A stretch of 64,000 bases of DNA from the NCBI RefSeq assembly GCF_902488535.1, contig NZ_CABTWO010000002.1:113290-177289 (forward strand), written 5' to 3'. The notes beneath the pieces were generated by a model. It saw only the letters and a list, made by a program, of their open reading frames with translations. It was not told where the DNA came from and did no database searches. This document shows, in pieces, positions 1 through 8,640 of the stretch. Positions within the stretch are counted from its first letter, which is position 1; each line of letters opens with the position of its first letter. Made by a program: the position numbers and the translations under genes. Source of the DNA: an uncultured Mobiluncus sp. (GTDB lineage: Bacteria > Actinomycetota > Actinomycetes > Actinomycetales > Actinomycetaceae).

Positions 1-599
1 GCCCCGGCCTCTACCATCGCGAGGGCTTCTGCTCCGGTGTGGATTCCTCCCGAGGCTTTCACTCCCATCGTGTCTGACACGGTTTGGCGCATCAATGCTA
101 CCGCGTGGGTGGATGCCCCGCCGCCGGGGTGGAATCCGGTGGAGGTTTTCACAAAGTCAGCTCCGGCAGCCTGAGCAGCCTGGCAGCATTTCACGATTTC
201 CTCGTCAGTCAGTGCCGCAGACTCGATAATGACTTTCAAAAGTTTCGGGGCGGGAACTTCTTTCTTTACCGCCGCTATGTCGGAGCTAACCCGGTCCCAC
301 AGCCCGTCCTTCACCCACGACAGGTTGACAACCATGTCAACTTCATCTACACCTGCTGCCACGGCTTCACGAGCCTCGACTGCCTTGGTAGCTGTCGCAT
401 GAGCACCGGAGGGGAAACCGCAAACTACGCACAGTTTGAGGGATTCCGGGACCTTGAGTGGCACCTGGCTGGGGGAAACGCACACGGAATAAGTCCCTAA
501 CTCAACAGCCTGCGCCACCAGTGCTTCGACTTGGGCGCGGGTTGCCTCCGGCTTTAACAAAGTGTGATCAACCATGGCTGCTAGCTGCGCTTTTTCCAT
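1..599 (-). CDS. deoC: Deoxyribose-phosphate aldolase (3' end outside window)
   Basis: Cytoplasmic class I aldolase that splits 2-deoxyribose-5-phosphate into glyceraldehyde-3-phosphate and acetaldehyde in deoxynucleoside catabolism. The minus strand reads MEKAQLAAMVDHTLLKPEAT at its start, a DHTLLKP motif typical of DeoC. The Schiff-base lysine lies in FVKTSTGFHPGG, and a later VKASGGI matches the second conserved lysine region. The ATG is at 599. The frame is still open at base 1, so the last few dozen residues are missing. The family assignment is secure; the start is the first ATG of the frame. Confidence 0.93.
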   Translation of the reverse strand, partial: MEKAQLAAMVDHTLLKPEATRAQVEALVAQAVELGTYSVCVSPSQVPLKVPESLKLCVVCGFPSGAHATATKAVEAREAVAAGVDEVDMVVNLSWVKDGLWDRVSSDIAAVKKEVPAPKLLKVIIESAALTDEEIVKCCQAAQAAGADFVKTSTGFHPGGGASTHAVALMRQTVSDTMGVKASGGIHTGAEALAMVEAG

Positions 600-722
600 T
601 GAATCCTCCAAATGCCCGAAATCGCGTTCCAGCGATTATACGCCAACGCCGCCCCGAACACTCGCGCTGGAGCATTGTACGGGTTGAGTTTTTGGTAAAA
701 TTTGGGGCGGGAAGGGGCACCC

Positions 723-1454
723 ATGAAACACTTTATTTTCGCGGTAATCTTGCTGTTAAGCGTGGGTCTGCTGGGGGCGTGCACCGGCAGTAGGGATGTC
801 ACAACAGCCACGGGCGTCACGAAAGCCACAGATACGCCTACCAACACTGCAGACACCCCCGGCGCTTTGCCACCGATGGTCAAGGTTCGGGGCGACGTTT
901 ATCAAGACACCGGCTACGTCAACAGCGGGGTGACGTGCGGAACTGCTGACGGCACGATACGTACCAGTGTCGACGTGACGAAAACCCCCAGCAAAAACGA
1001 TGAATCAAACTTCGGGACGGGATTTGAATATCAAACTTGGGAACCCGGCTACCTGAGCGTAAAGAGGGGCGAACGCTGGATTCTTTTCCAAGACATCGCC
1101 ATGAATTCGACACTTATGCCCAAAGGTGTCGCCAACTTCCGCGCTGAAGTAAAGGAAAGCTATACAGATAGGCTCATGGTGCAGGTAACTCAAGTGCCGC
1201 CTGAATATGCCTGGATCTTTACGAAGGGACAAAACCCGCCCGAGTTGGACGTGAACAGTCTCAAACCGATTGCTTTGCCGGTCGATAACTTGGATTACAC
1301 GAAAGACGGGAAAACCGTAGACGGCACGGGCCTCACGGGGAAAACCGTCACGGTCTGGTTTGATGGCACCATCAGCGGCACCGAACCCGAAATGTCCTCC
1401 CTGGCTCAGCTCGGCCAGGTCTACAAAATCAAAGTCATAGCAGATGCCGAATAG
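723..1454 (+). CDS. Putative lipoprotein, function unknown
   Basis: A 243-residue protein with a classical lipoprotein signal: basic MKHF, a hydrophobic run, then lipobox LLGAC with the lipidated cysteine at about residue 20. A Thr-rich linker follows and then a soluble domain I do not recognise. The ATG at 723 is preferred over an upstream in-frame start at 702 because the signal peptide begins there and a purine-rich GGGAAGGGG precedes it. It stands alone, divergent from deoC and convergent with the fic gene. It is probably anchored on the outer face of the membrane; its role is unknown. Confidence 0.75.
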   Translation: MKHFIFAVILLLSVGLLGACTGSRDVTTATGVTKATDTPTNTADTPGALPPMVKVRGDVYQDTGYVNSGVTCGTADGTIRTSVDVTKTPSKNDESNFGTGFEYQTWEPGYLSVKRGERWILFQDIAMNSTLMPKGVANFRAEVKESYTDRLMVQVTQVPPEYAWIFTKGQNPPELDVNSLKPIALPVDNLDYTKDGKTVDGTGLTGKTVTVWFDGTISGTEPEMSSLAQLGQVYKIKVIADAE

Positions 1455-1461
1455 GGTTGGT

Positions 1462-2373
1462 TTAGGGTTGCATACCGAACTGGGACATAAGTTTGATAAA
1501 AGTGTCTTGCCCATCGAGGCAAGTCTCCCGTAGGTAGCCTTTTTCGTTTTCCCACTGCGAAAGGCCACGATAGTAAAACAGTTTCTTTGAGTCCTCGATA
1601 ATGAACGGGATGAGTCCGTGACGCAGGCATTCTTTCAGGGCAATGAGACGGCCTACTCGTCCGTTACCATCCTGGAAAGGGTGTATGAGCTCAAACTGGT
1701 AGTGAAACTCTACTATGTCATCGAATTCGACCCTGTTCAGGGACTCGTAACGTGACAGCAACTGTTTCATTTGGCTGGCAACGTCTTGCGGTTTGGCAGT
1801 CTCGCGCCCGCCCACCACATTGGGGCGTCTTTTGTAGTCCCCGACAGCGAACCATTCCAAAGAGGATTCTGTGGTGCCCTGTTTTAGTATGCGATGCAAC
1901 TCCTTAATGATTTCTTCGTTCAAGGGTTGTTCTGCCCGGTCAATGACAAAGTCGATGCCGCGAAAATGGTTTACCGTCTCGATGATGTCGTCCACCTGGA
2001 GTCCTGAATCGGCACCAAGCGTGTTTGTCTCAAAAATGAGTCGGGTCTGGTCCTCACTGAGTTGGCTACCCTCAATATGATTTGAGTTATAGGTCAGGCG
2101 GACTTGCAGCTCATGGTACAGCCCCCCGAGCAGACGGATGTTTTTCTCATCGCGCAAGGTTTGCAGCAGCAAATTGTCCGTGCGACTTTGGCACAAATCC
2201 TCCGGGTTGCACTCCAAGAACGCCGCGATTCTGGCCAAGACGTGTCGGGCAATCGGTTCACCGCGTCCAATTTTCGCTATCGTCCGGGAAGAAATGCCCA
2301 GCTCGTGGGCCAGTCCAGTCTTGGTGAGGCCCTTTGCGTTGAGCCTGCGCATCAGGCCGTCGTAAACAATCAT
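1462..2373 (-). CDS. Fic-domain protein with N-terminal HTH and inhibitory helix
   Basis: Fic enzymes transfer AMP or other phosphate-containing groups to target proteins. Residues about 10-60 form a Cro/C1-type helix-turn-helix (LTKTGLAHELGISSRTIAKI). The Fic core motif HPFQDGNGRVGR is near residue 231 and is intact, including the catalytic His. SNHIEG near residue 97 matches the (S/T)xxxE(G/N) inhibitory motif, so activity is probably autoinhibited in cis. I prefer the ATG at 2373 because GAGAGGG sits about nine bases upstream; a GTG at 2379 is possible. A 14-bp inverted repeat lies just upstream and suggests self-repression through the HTH. The cellular target cannot be read from sequence. 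Confidence 0.88.
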   Translation of the reverse strand: MIVYDGLMRRLNAKGLTKTGLAHELGISSRTIAKIGRGEPIARHVLARIAAFLECNPEDLCQSRTDNLLLQTLRDEKNIRLLGGLYHELQVRLTYNSNHIEGSQLSEDQTRLIFETNTLGADSGLQVDDIIETVNHFRGIDFVIDRAEQPLNEEIIKELHRILKQGTTESSLEWFAVGDYKRRPNVVGGRETAKPQDVASQMKQLLSRYESLNRVEFDDIVEFHYQFELIHPFQDGNGRVGRLIALKECLRHGLIPFIIEDSKKLFYYRGLSQWENEKGYLRETCLDGQDTFIKLMSQFGMQP

Positions 2374-2389
2374 CAGCACGCACCCTCTC

Positions 2390-2453
2390 TACCTTTACTT
2401 ATTATCGCCATTTTCCCCAATAAGTAAAGGTAAATTTAGCGCAAGTAAAGCTA
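2390..2453. promoter_or_regulatory. Probable operator of the HTH-Fic gene
   Basis: A perfect 14-bp inverted repeat: TACCTTTACTTATT at 2390-2403 and AATAAGTAAAGGTA at 2419-2432, separated by 15 bases. A third half-site, AAGTAAAGCTA, lies at 2443-2453, 21 bp (two helical turns) from the previous same-orientation half. It sits directly upstream of the fic start, where its promoter should be. The likely ligand is the HTH domain of the Fic protein itself (inference). Confidence 0.65.
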
Positions 2454-2536
2454 ACCCACCGCGACCACACTTCTGCGACAGTCCCCGCAGATTCCCGAAC
2501 CACGCCCCCTTGAGCTATAGAAATCGAAATGGGAAA

Positions 2537-2974
2537 ATGTCACCTGTGAAAGAATTAGCCAATCAGCATAGTAAAGTGTCGCGGTTCGCGACGATAGCAA
2601 TCATTGTCGTTCTCGGTATTGCTACGTCGGCTGTTCTCATTAAGGTTTTGGGAGAGCCGGTTATCCCTCGGTGGTGGGCGGTCGTGTCTTTCGTAGTACT
2701 GATTGCGGCGAGCGTTCTGGCAGGGAAACAAACCGCGAACGTAAACCGACCATGGGTTTACGTAGTTGACGTGTTGCTTGCTGTGCTTCTCGGAATCGCA
2801 TTTTTGACATCTCAGGAAAACGAGCCGCTTTCCGGCTTTGCCGCGTTTACATGGAATGTTTTCAGCCTGCTCGTCATCGCTTCCTGTGGTGCCCACTACC
2901 TAAATAAACGCCACCCGAAAATCCCAGAAGACGCCGCGGCTTCCTCCGACCCCGAGGCACCTAGCGAAAACTAG
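2537..2974 (+). CDS. Small integral membrane protein, unknown
   Basis: About 145 residues with four predicted membrane segments: FATIAIIVVLGIATSAVLI, WWAVVSFVVLIAASVLAG, VYVVDVLLAVLLGIAFL and FNVF-type segment AFTWNVFSLLVIASCGAHYL. An acidic, Pro/Ser-rich tail follows. The ATG at 2537 is used; a TTG at 2510 would add nine polar residues, and neither start has a clear Shine-Dalgarno. It sits between the fic operator and a convergent PQQ-like gene. No family recognised. Confidence 0.6.
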   Translation: MSPVKELANQHSKVSRFATIAIIVVLGIATSAVLIKVLGEPVIPRWWAVVSFVVLIAASVLAGKQTANVNRPWVYVVDVLLAVLLGIAFLTSQENEPLSGFAAFTWNVFSLLVIASCGAHYLNKRHPKIPEDAAASSDPEAPSEN

Positions 2975-3028
2975 CGCCTTCAGGGGACTGGCTTTCAGGG
3001 CGCACCGGCTGGCGCGCGCTTAGTGTTC

Positions 3029-4660
3029 CTATTTGTATCCGAGGTAGCCCACGATCCCGTTGTCATCTCCCGGAGAAATGGCATAAAGCCGGTGCTGGTG
3101 TTCGACTAAATAAGGGATATCTTTGAACTTCCGGCTCCACAGTTTGACGAATTCTCCGTCCTTCCAGGCAAAGGATTTCAGCTTTATTCCCCCATTTTCC
3201 TCTTCGTCATCGTAAGTCTCGACGATAAAACCGCTGTCGGTGCGGTAGATGTCTTGGGCGTCTCTCAGCCCCCCCATCGGCAAAGTTTTGCCGGTATTGG
3301 TATCAAGCACCAGTCCACTATGTTCCGCTGGGGCTCCGCCACTGCCGCAGAGGGAGTTCCGCCCCCAAATGAACTGTTTATCCGCCCCAAAGGCACAGCC
3401 GATTCCGGCATCCGCATTGGTCCACAGTTCCTGACCGGTGGCGGGGTCGAGGCGCGTGGACTTCTTCAATTTGTAGTCGTCTGTAAACTCGTAGGAAATC
3501 GCCAATACCACCCGTTCATCGTCTGCAATCGAGAAAAATGCGTTGTCATAAGTCTGGGAAAGCGGCTGGCCCTGTGCGTCCACTATAACCGCATGACCCA
3601 CAGAGGTGTCCTCACCGGTTTTTGTGTAGTACTCAACAGCAAAGTTGCCTTTTGCTAACGGCGTGAACGAATAGGAATCTTCCTCCAAGTCCTTAATCGA
3701 ATCGATGAAAGTCTGCGCCACGATAGGCTGCGAGCCATCCTGCAAGTTAAACAGCTGACCCCAGTCTTCGCCCTCCCATGTCATTCTGAGCCACCCGGAA
3801 TCATATTCCCGAACACCGTACCCACATTCCTCCACCGGCTGGCTCCACAGTTTGTTCTCGATGCCAATAGCTCTGTCGTAACGGGTAAGCTCGTTGTTCT
3901 CGCAGGTTACGAGACTGCCATCCTTGAGTATCTCCATGAACGCGCTCATGTCGTCAACATTAAGTTCTTTACTGGTAACAATTTTGCCGTCTTTGGCAGA
4001 AATGACGGCATAACGGGTTGTTGTCTCGGAAGGGCAGTTCAACAGTGCCAAGTTGGGGTTCGATTCAGCCCGGTCAACGAACCAAGGACCATACGCCGGG
4101 TCGCAATTCAGTTCCTCTATCACGTCACTACTGCGCCATATCTCTTGCTGTGACTTGAGACTGAAAGCCCAAACCTCATCTCCGTCCGTAGACAATAGTG
4201 TGTCCCCAGCAAAGGCGTAATCCTTGCCGGGATCATTGCCCATGTCTATGAGTTCCAGTTCTTTCTCTGATTGGGTCAGCCCCGTGACAACGCTCTTATC
4301 CGCCTCACCAGATGCCTTAGAGCCGCCGGGAAGAAAACGAGCCCCGGAGAATAACAGGATAAAGAGCGTAATTGCCAAGACGAGAACCAGCGAAGTGGCA
4401 ACAATACCAATTACCAGCCCTTGGCGCGACTTAGTCACCGGGGCAGCCGCCGGCTGCCCATTCGCAACCGCGTATCCCGGAGGTGCCTGATAGGCCGACC
4501 CATTTGGCGCCGCCGGTTGATTCTGGGGTGCCGCCGGCTGGTTTGAGTAAGCGGAGGGCACTGGTCCAGAAGCCTGTGGTGGGGCTCCGTTGGGCGTCTG
4601 CGGCGGTACCCCGTTGGGGCCGCCGTTGGGAGATAAACCGGGGTATTGCTCAGAAGTCAT
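3029..4660 (-). CDS. Membrane-anchored PQQ/beta-propeller-like protein
   Basis: A 543-residue protein. About 75 N-terminal residues are rich in Pro, Gln, Ala and Asn (cytoplasmic). A single membrane anchor follows (GLVIGIVATSLVLVLAITLF). The rest is a long extracellular domain with repeated strands of the type DTLLSTDGDEVWAFSLKSQQEIW and DPATGQELW, which resemble PQQ-like propeller blades. It is probably a surface-exposed scaffold rather than a quinoprotein, since no PQQ-binding residues are evident. GGAAAG precedes the ATG at 4660. The downstream neighbour is convergent and upstream lies a 440-bp gap, so it is likely monocistronic. Confidence 0.7.
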   Translation of the reverse strand: MTSEQYPGLSPNGGPNGVPPQTPNGAPPQASGPVPSAYSNQPAAPQNQPAAPNGSAYQAPPGYAVANGQPAAAPVTKSRQGLVIGIVATSLVLVLAITLFILLFSGARFLPGGSKASGEADKSVVTGLTQSEKELELIDMGNDPGKDYAFAGDTLLSTDGDEVWAFSLKSQQEIWRSSDVIEELNCDPAYGPWFVDRAESNPNLALLNCPSETTTRYAVISAKDGKIVTSKELNVDDMSAFMEILKDGSLVTCENNELTRYDRAIGIENKLWSQPVEECGYGVREYDSGWLRMTWEGEDWGQLFNLQDGSQPIVAQTFIDSIKDLEEDSYSFTPLAKGNFAVEYYTKTGEDTSVGHAVIVDAQGQPLSQTYDNAFFSIADDERVVLAISYEFTDDYKLKKSTRLDPATGQELWTNADAGIGCAFGADKQFIWGRNSLCGSGGAPAEHSGLVLDTNTGKTLPMGGLRDAQDIYRTDSGFIVETYDDEEENGGIKLKSFAWKDGEFVKLWSRKFKDIPYLVEHQHRLYAISPGDDNGIVGYLGYK

Positions 4661-5033
4661 TGCCGTGTCTTTCCTATTTCTATCTTTTCGCGTCTTTGAC
4701 GATTCACCCTCACGGGGATTTGAGAGCCCAAAAAGCCAGCAAGCCCTGCGTGTTCCTCAGAGAATCACACAGCTACAATAAAACATTTTATGCATCTAAA
4801 CAGACGATTTCGGGACTACCACCGCCCATATTTCAACACAAAAGCACCTCGAGCATATCCGGCCAACTCGGTGGACCACCCTTCTCCGCCGCGACCGCGA
4901 TGACAAACGCGACAGAACCGCCCTTGTGACAGGGACGCCAGCGCCTAGAAAAAACAGTAGCTAGCGCGAAAGCAGTGAGCTAAAATTAGGGTTAGCCCTT
5001 CGCCCACCCTTTCTATCGAGGAGATATCTTCCG
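4661..5033. other. Intergenic leader region upstream of the ABC-F gene
   Basis: No gene is supported here. The first about 250 bases show nothing recognisable. A possible -10 element TAAAAT lies at 4981-4986. An A-run (AGAAAAAACAG near 4947) lies further upstream, the kind of AT-rich patch seen upstream of WhiB7-dependent promoters in actinobacteria. I see no convincing -35 hexamer, so the promoter call is tentative. The last part forms the untranslated leader of the three-codon ORF and ABC-F gene. Confidence 0.35.
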
Positions 5034-5045
5034 ATGACCAAGTAA
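5034..5045 (+). CDS. Three-codon leader ORF (Met-Thr-Lys-stop)
   Basis: ATG ACC AAG TAA, preceded by a near-ideal GAGGAGAT Shine-Dalgarno at proper spacing, 59 bases before the ABC-F start. A strong ribosome site in front of such a tiny frame is typical of attenuator leader peptides ahead of antibiotic-resistance genes, where drug-stalled ribosomes change the fold of the leader RNA. A stable hairpin follows at once. The function as a leader peptide is inference from layout. Confidence 0.55.
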   Translation: MTK

Positions 5046-5051
5046 TCTCTG

Positions 5052-5066
5052 CTCAGCCCCGCTGAG
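5052..5066 (+). promoter_or_regulatory. Leader hairpin between MTK ORF and ABC-F gene
   Basis: CTCAGC (5052-5057), loop CCC, GCTGAG (5061-5066): a perfect 6-bp stem starting seven bases after the leader stop. No U-run follows, so it is not a simple intrinsic terminator. It may act in translational attenuation, or as part of a larger switch with the palindromic GGAGATATCTTCC around the leader ribosome site. Confidence 0.45.
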
Positions 5067-5103
5067 ACGCTTCCCGTTAAATTCTTGCGTCCTGGAGATT
5101 ACT

Positions 5104-6723
5104 ATGCCTGTCATCAACCTCGTTAATATTTCTTTTTCCTATGCAACTGTCCCGGTGCTCAATGATGTCACTTTGCACGTCAGCGATGGTGAGCGCGCCT
5201 GCCTGGTCGGACCCAACGGGTGCGGCAAGACTACGCTGCTGCGTATCGCTTCGGGCGATCTGCTGGCACAGCGGGGCAAAGTCGAGGGAACCGAAAGGGA
5301 GCGCTTCCGGGTTCCCAACGTCGAACAGTTTGATGGTAGCGTCAGCGACTACCTTGACGTCGCGCTGCGTCCACTTCGAGCCGTAGCCGACCAGTTTGCG
5401 GAGGTAACTTCGCGAATCGGCGAGGGCGGCGCACTTGGCGAGTGGGAACAAGAATATGATCAGCTGCTGGCTCAGATGACGGGTTTTGAGATTTGGTCGC
5501 TCGATGCTCGGGTGGCCGAAGTGCTGGCCGGGCTCGACATGATGTCTTTCACAAGGTCGGGGCGGAACCGGGAGCTGTCTCGGTTGTCGCCCGGTCAACA
5601 CGGCAGGTTGCAATTAGCGGCGACCCTCATCTTAAAACCGGCAGTATTGATTTTGGACGAACCTACCAACCATCTCGATGCTCAGGCGCTCAGTTTTCTG
5701 ACGCAAACGGTCAATAGCTGGGGTGGTCCGGTCCTGATGGCCAGCCATGATCGGGCCTTCATCGAGGACACCGCCACGGTTATTTACGATATGGACTTGG
5801 GGGCGTTCAATGCTTTGGCGAAGGCCGAAGGGGTGGGCGAAACCGCAGGTCTTTACCGTTGCGCGGGGGCTTACTCCGACTATCTGGTTGAAAAAGCCCG
5901 TGCCCGCACCAAGTACGTGGAACTGCACGCTGCCCAGCAAGATGAAGCGCGTAAGGTGCAAAGACATCGGCAGGCGGCGGGAAAAATCTCTCGCGGAGGT
6001 GTGCGGCTCGCCAGCGCTCAAGGCAAAGCGAAGAAGTTTTTTGCCGACCGTGCCGCCGCGACCGCCACACGTCGGATACGAAACGACGACCAGCGCTTGG
6101 ACACCTTAGCAGCGCGAGAAGTGCGCAAACCCCGTAACTATGAATTGTCCTTCGCGTTTGCCCAGCCTGCCAAGCGCGCCGGGGTGGCGGTATCTGCAAG
6201 GCAGGCAAGCGTGGAACGGCGTCTCGCGCCACTCAGTTTTGATGTCGTTTATGGCGAGCACCTGCTGGTCACCGGCGCTAACGGGTCGGGGAAATCCACG
6301 CTCTTGAACTGGATAAGTTCTGGACAACCCCCTGCTGACGCCTCGGCAAGCGGAACCATCACGCGCGATAAAGCGGTTAGCCTAGTGCCCCAACATTTAC
6401 CGAGAGTCCGTGATTTTGGATTCACCACTGAAGTCTGGAGAGGCGGAATCGGCGAAGCCGGGAAAGGAATCTTGCACCCCGCAATGTGGGCAACCCCAAT
6501 CCCCGAACTGTCTGCGGGCAACCAACGCCGCACACAAATCGCCCTAGCCTTGGCCTCAGCCCCTGCCATCCTCCTCATCGATGAGCCGACCAACTTCCTC
6601 GACCTCGACAGTATGCAGGCCTTGGAAGATGCGCTGAACGAGTGGAAAGGTACGCTGATTATCACCAGTCACGACCGCTGGCTCATCGACCATTGGCAAG
6701 GCTCGACGATTCACATCCAGTAA
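5104..6723 (+). CDS. ABC-F family ATPase, probable antibiotic-resistance ribosome protection protein
   Basis: A soluble protein of 539 residues with two ABC domains and no membrane segments. The first domain has Walker A GPNGCGKTT (36-44), signature LSPGQ (161-165) and Walker B ILDEPTNHLD (183-192). The second has GANGSGKST (391-399), LSAGN (469-473) and LIDEPTNFLD (491-500). A long Arg/Lys/Ala-rich linker (about 230-345) separates them, as in ABC-F proteins that reach into the ribosomal E site and displace macrolides, lincosamides or similar drugs. The sequence style is closest to actinomycete resistance ABC-Fs of the TlrC/OleB type. The ATG follows TGGAGA. A short leader ORF and hairpin upstream support drug-inducible expression (inference). 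The drug class cannot be named. Confidence 0.85.
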   Translation: MPVINLVNISFSYATVPVLNDVTLHVSDGERACLVGPNGCGKTTLLRIASGDLLAQRGKVEGTERERFRVPNVEQFDGSVSDYLDVALRPLRAVADQFAEVTSRIGEGGALGEWEQEYDQLLAQMTGFEIWSLDARVAEVLAGLDMMSFTRSGRNRELSRLSPGQHGRLQLAATLILKPAVLILDEPTNHLDAQALSFLTQTVNSWGGPVLMASHDRAFIEDTATVIYDMDLGAFNALAKAEGVGETAGLYRCAGAYSDYLVEKARARTKYVELHAAQQDEARKVQRHRQAAGKISRGGVRLASAQGKAKKFFADRAAATATRRIRNDDQRLDTLAAREVRKPRNYELSFAFAQPAKRAGVAVSARQASVERRLAPLSFDVVYGEHLLVTGANGSGKSTLLNWISSGQPPADASASGTITRDKAVSLVPQHLPRVRDFGFTTEVWRGGIGEAGKGILHPAMWATPIPELSAGNQRRTQIALALASAPAILLIDEPTNFLDLDSMQALEDALNEWKGTLIITSHDRWLIDHWQGSTIHIQ

Positions 6724-6834
6724 TGCTCTGATAAGGCTAAACGTTAGGCTTAAGTAACATTTTATGTGTCTTTATTTCGGGTTTTTGCCTGGTATTGCAG
6801 CAAAGGGTCGGTGTTGGTGGGCTTTGTTGGTTTC

Positions 6835-6853
6835 ATGGAGCGGGCGACGGAGG
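6835..6853. repeat. Left copy of 19-bp direct repeat (att-like)
   Basis: ATGGAGCGGGCGACGGAGG, identical to 9652-9670. Thirteen of these bases (GAGCGGGCGACGG) also match the 3' end of the tRNA-Gly gene at 9844. The two copies bracket abiF, the DUF3800 gene and the BECR-like gene. The pattern is that of attL/attR sites left by site-specific integration at a tRNA 3' end. Confidence 0.7.
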
Positions 6854-6867
6854 TTCTATCGGAAAGA

Positions 6868-7824
6868 CTAGACAGTTCTGGTTGCCCAAAGAGGATTTTC
6901 CTGCCAATTATTTGGCATGCCAAGGTGACTTCTTGGTAGCGGCTTGACCTGCGGGTACTGTTCGAGAAGCTCAGGAAGAAGGGCGATGTTTCCTAGGTCA
7001 AGGTTAAAGAGAAGATATTGGATTAAGGTTAGTTGACCAAAAATTCGGTTTACCACGTCTGCAATCATGTCTAGTTCGGGGTGCCGACCTTTTCTAGGTA
7101 GCCGTGGTTTGATGGCATAAACCCTGTTAAACATACGCGCGTGATGAGCTGAATAGTTGCGTAAAATATTTAGTGCTTTCAGCCATGAACCGAACTGTGC
7201 AGCATTCAAATCTACACGAGCAGCCATCGTGTCTCGCACACCGATGGGAGCTAATTGGTACAGGAAAGTCAGCGAACCCCAATCCATTACTTCCACAGCA
7301 GCCCAGATTGGAAGTTTGCCACCATACTTCTTCTTGTGGTGGGCCACGAAATCTTCACACGATGCGCGTAGCTCTTTTTCATAACGCTCCAGACACTTTT
7401 GGTGTCCAGAAGACGACCCCTCACCGTCAGATGCTCGTGCCACGGGACCGAGACTATCTGGGTGTAGATGCGCGAAGGGGTCGATGCGACCGAGTTCATG
7501 CCCAAGCATAGAACGCACTGAAAGCTCTATCGGAGCGAGACAGGTAAAGACAGCCTCACGAAGCTTGCAGTCAAACATGTAAACAGCAACCACATCAGCC
7601 AATGTCGTGCCAGCAATGAAACTATCGGCGCGTTCTCCCGTTTCAAGTAGTTTGCGCCATGAATACCAGTATCCTGAAAGCCGATAGTAATTCACCTGTT
7701 CAAGTAACCTGAACGCTTTAGAATCAGATTCAATGAGCATTCCGCGCTCACGCAGCAAAGCTATCTGCTCGCTATGGGTTTTGAACTGCTTGACCCGAGG
7801 AGTAGCGAGAGACTGTGGCATCAT
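6868..7824 (-). CDS. Abi_2 (AbiD/AbiF-type) HEPN RNase, abortive infection protein
   Basis: 318 residues. The N-terminal half carries the Abi_2 pattern LLEQVNYYRLSGYWYSWR (about 40-57) and LREAVFTCLAPIELSVRSML. The C-terminal half ends a helix bundle with RNYSAH (222-227), the R-x4-H catalytic motif of HEPN RNases, followed by HARMFNR. Abi_2 proteins block phage growth, often with a nearby structured ncRNA, and AbiF-like proteins are proposed relatives of Cas13. The start is ATG 7824 or 7821, with no strong ribosome site. It is divergent from the DUF3800 gene across 114 bases and more AT-rich than the surrounding housekeeping genes. It is probably the effector of the cassette bounded by the 19-bp repeats. 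Confidence 0.85.
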   Translation of the reverse strand: MMPQSLATPRVKQFKTHSEQIALLRERGMLIESDSKAFRLLEQVNYYRLSGYWYSWRKLLETGERADSFIAGTTLADVVAVYMFDCKLREAVFTCLAPIELSVRSMLGHELGRIDPFAHLHPDSLGPVARASDGEGSSSGHQKCLERYEKELRASCEDFVAHHKKKYGGKLPIWAAVEVMDWGSLTFLYQLAPIGVRDTMAARVDLNAAQFGSWLKALNILRNYSAHHARMFNRVYAIKPRLPRKGRHPELDMIADVVNRIFGQLTLIQYLLFNLDLGNIALLPELLEQYPQVKPLPRSHLGMPNNWQENPLWATRTV

Positions 7825-7938
7825 GAGGCTTAAAGGACAAATTGAAGCGTACTAGTGAAGTGAAATATTGGTTTGATAAAATCGGTGGGTGATTAGTGAT
7901 AGGTCGTCTGGGGTGGTGGCGTTGAAGGAGGTGCGCCT
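7825..7938. promoter_or_regulatory. Divergent promoter region of the abiF / DUF3800 cassette
   Basis: 114 AT-rich bases must hold both promoters. On the plus strand TTGGTTTGATAAAAT (7868-7882) offers a plausible -10 (TAAAAT), and a strong GAAGGAGGTG ribosome site ends the region. No long hairpin is evident, so if an abiF-associated ncRNA exists it is not obvious here. Confidence 0.35.
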
Positions 7939-8640
7939 GTGAACCTGAATATTTATTGTGATGAGAGTACGCACTTGCCTCATGATGGTAAGCCGTACAT
8001 GGTCTTGGGTGCTGTTACTTGCCCAGTCTCCCAAGCTCGGAGAGTCTCACGAAGAATCGCAGAAATTAAAAGCAAACACGGAATCGCATCTGATTTTGAG
8101 ATCAAATGGACGAAAGTATCGCCGAGTCAACGAGATTTTTATCTCGATGTTGTTGACTATTTTTTCGATGATGACGACTTAGCGTTTCGCGGCGTTGTTG
8201 CACAAAAGTCCGGTTTGAATCATGAGGCGTTTCAGCAAAGTCATGACGACTGGTACTACAAGATGATGTTTTACCTTATCCGTAATGTCTTGCCCTCCGA
8301 TGGTCAGGCTTTCATTTATCTTGACAAAAAGGACACTCGTGGAGGCAGAAAGGTAGAACAGCTGCACAGCGTCATTGCGAACTCGAGCTATGATTTTAAC
8401 CGTCACATTATTCGACGAGTGCAAATTGTAGACTCACGCGATGTGGCGCAGATCCAGATGGCTGATTTGCTTCTTGGGGCTGTGAATTATGCGAATCGTG
8501 GATTGACTTCGAGTGCCGCCAAAATGACGTTGATTGAGAGAATCAAACGCCGCTCTGGATTAAGCCTACAAAAGAGCACTCTCTTGGCAGAGAAGAAAAT
8601 GAACCTGTTCTTCTGGGAGCCGCGAGAGGTGTATCAGTGA
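7939..8640 (+). CDS. DUF3800 domain protein
   Basis: 233 residues, GTG start with an excellent AAGGAGGTG ribosome site. The N terminus NLNIYCDES (acidic D8, E9) and the C-terminal DVAQIQMADLLLGAVNYA are the two signature blocks of DUF3800, an RNase H-like fold family frequent in mobile elements and defence loci and presumed to be a metal-dependent nuclease. A middle block IYLDKKDTRGG supplies further acidic and basic residues. Its stop overlaps the next gene by one base (TGATG), so the two are translationally coupled. Base composition is AT-rich like abiF. The nuclease role is inferred from the fold, not shown. Confidence 0.85.
   Translation: MNLNIYCDESTHLPHDGKPYMVLGAVTCPVSQARRVSRRIAEIKSKHGIASDFEIKWTKVSPSQRDFYLDVVDYFFDDDDLAFRGVVAQKSGLNHEAFQQSHDDWYYKMMFYLIRNVLPSDGQAFIYLDKKDTRGGRKVEQLHSVIANSSYDFNRHIIRRVQIVDSRDVAQIQMADLLLGAVNYANRGLTSSAAKMTLIERIKRRSGLSLQKSTLLAEKKMNLFFWEPREVYQ

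Noticed and set aside
5807..6232. 141-residue ORF opposite the ABC-F gene
   Set aside because: Antisense shadow of the ABC-F linker region, Arg/Pro-rich and without domain pattern.
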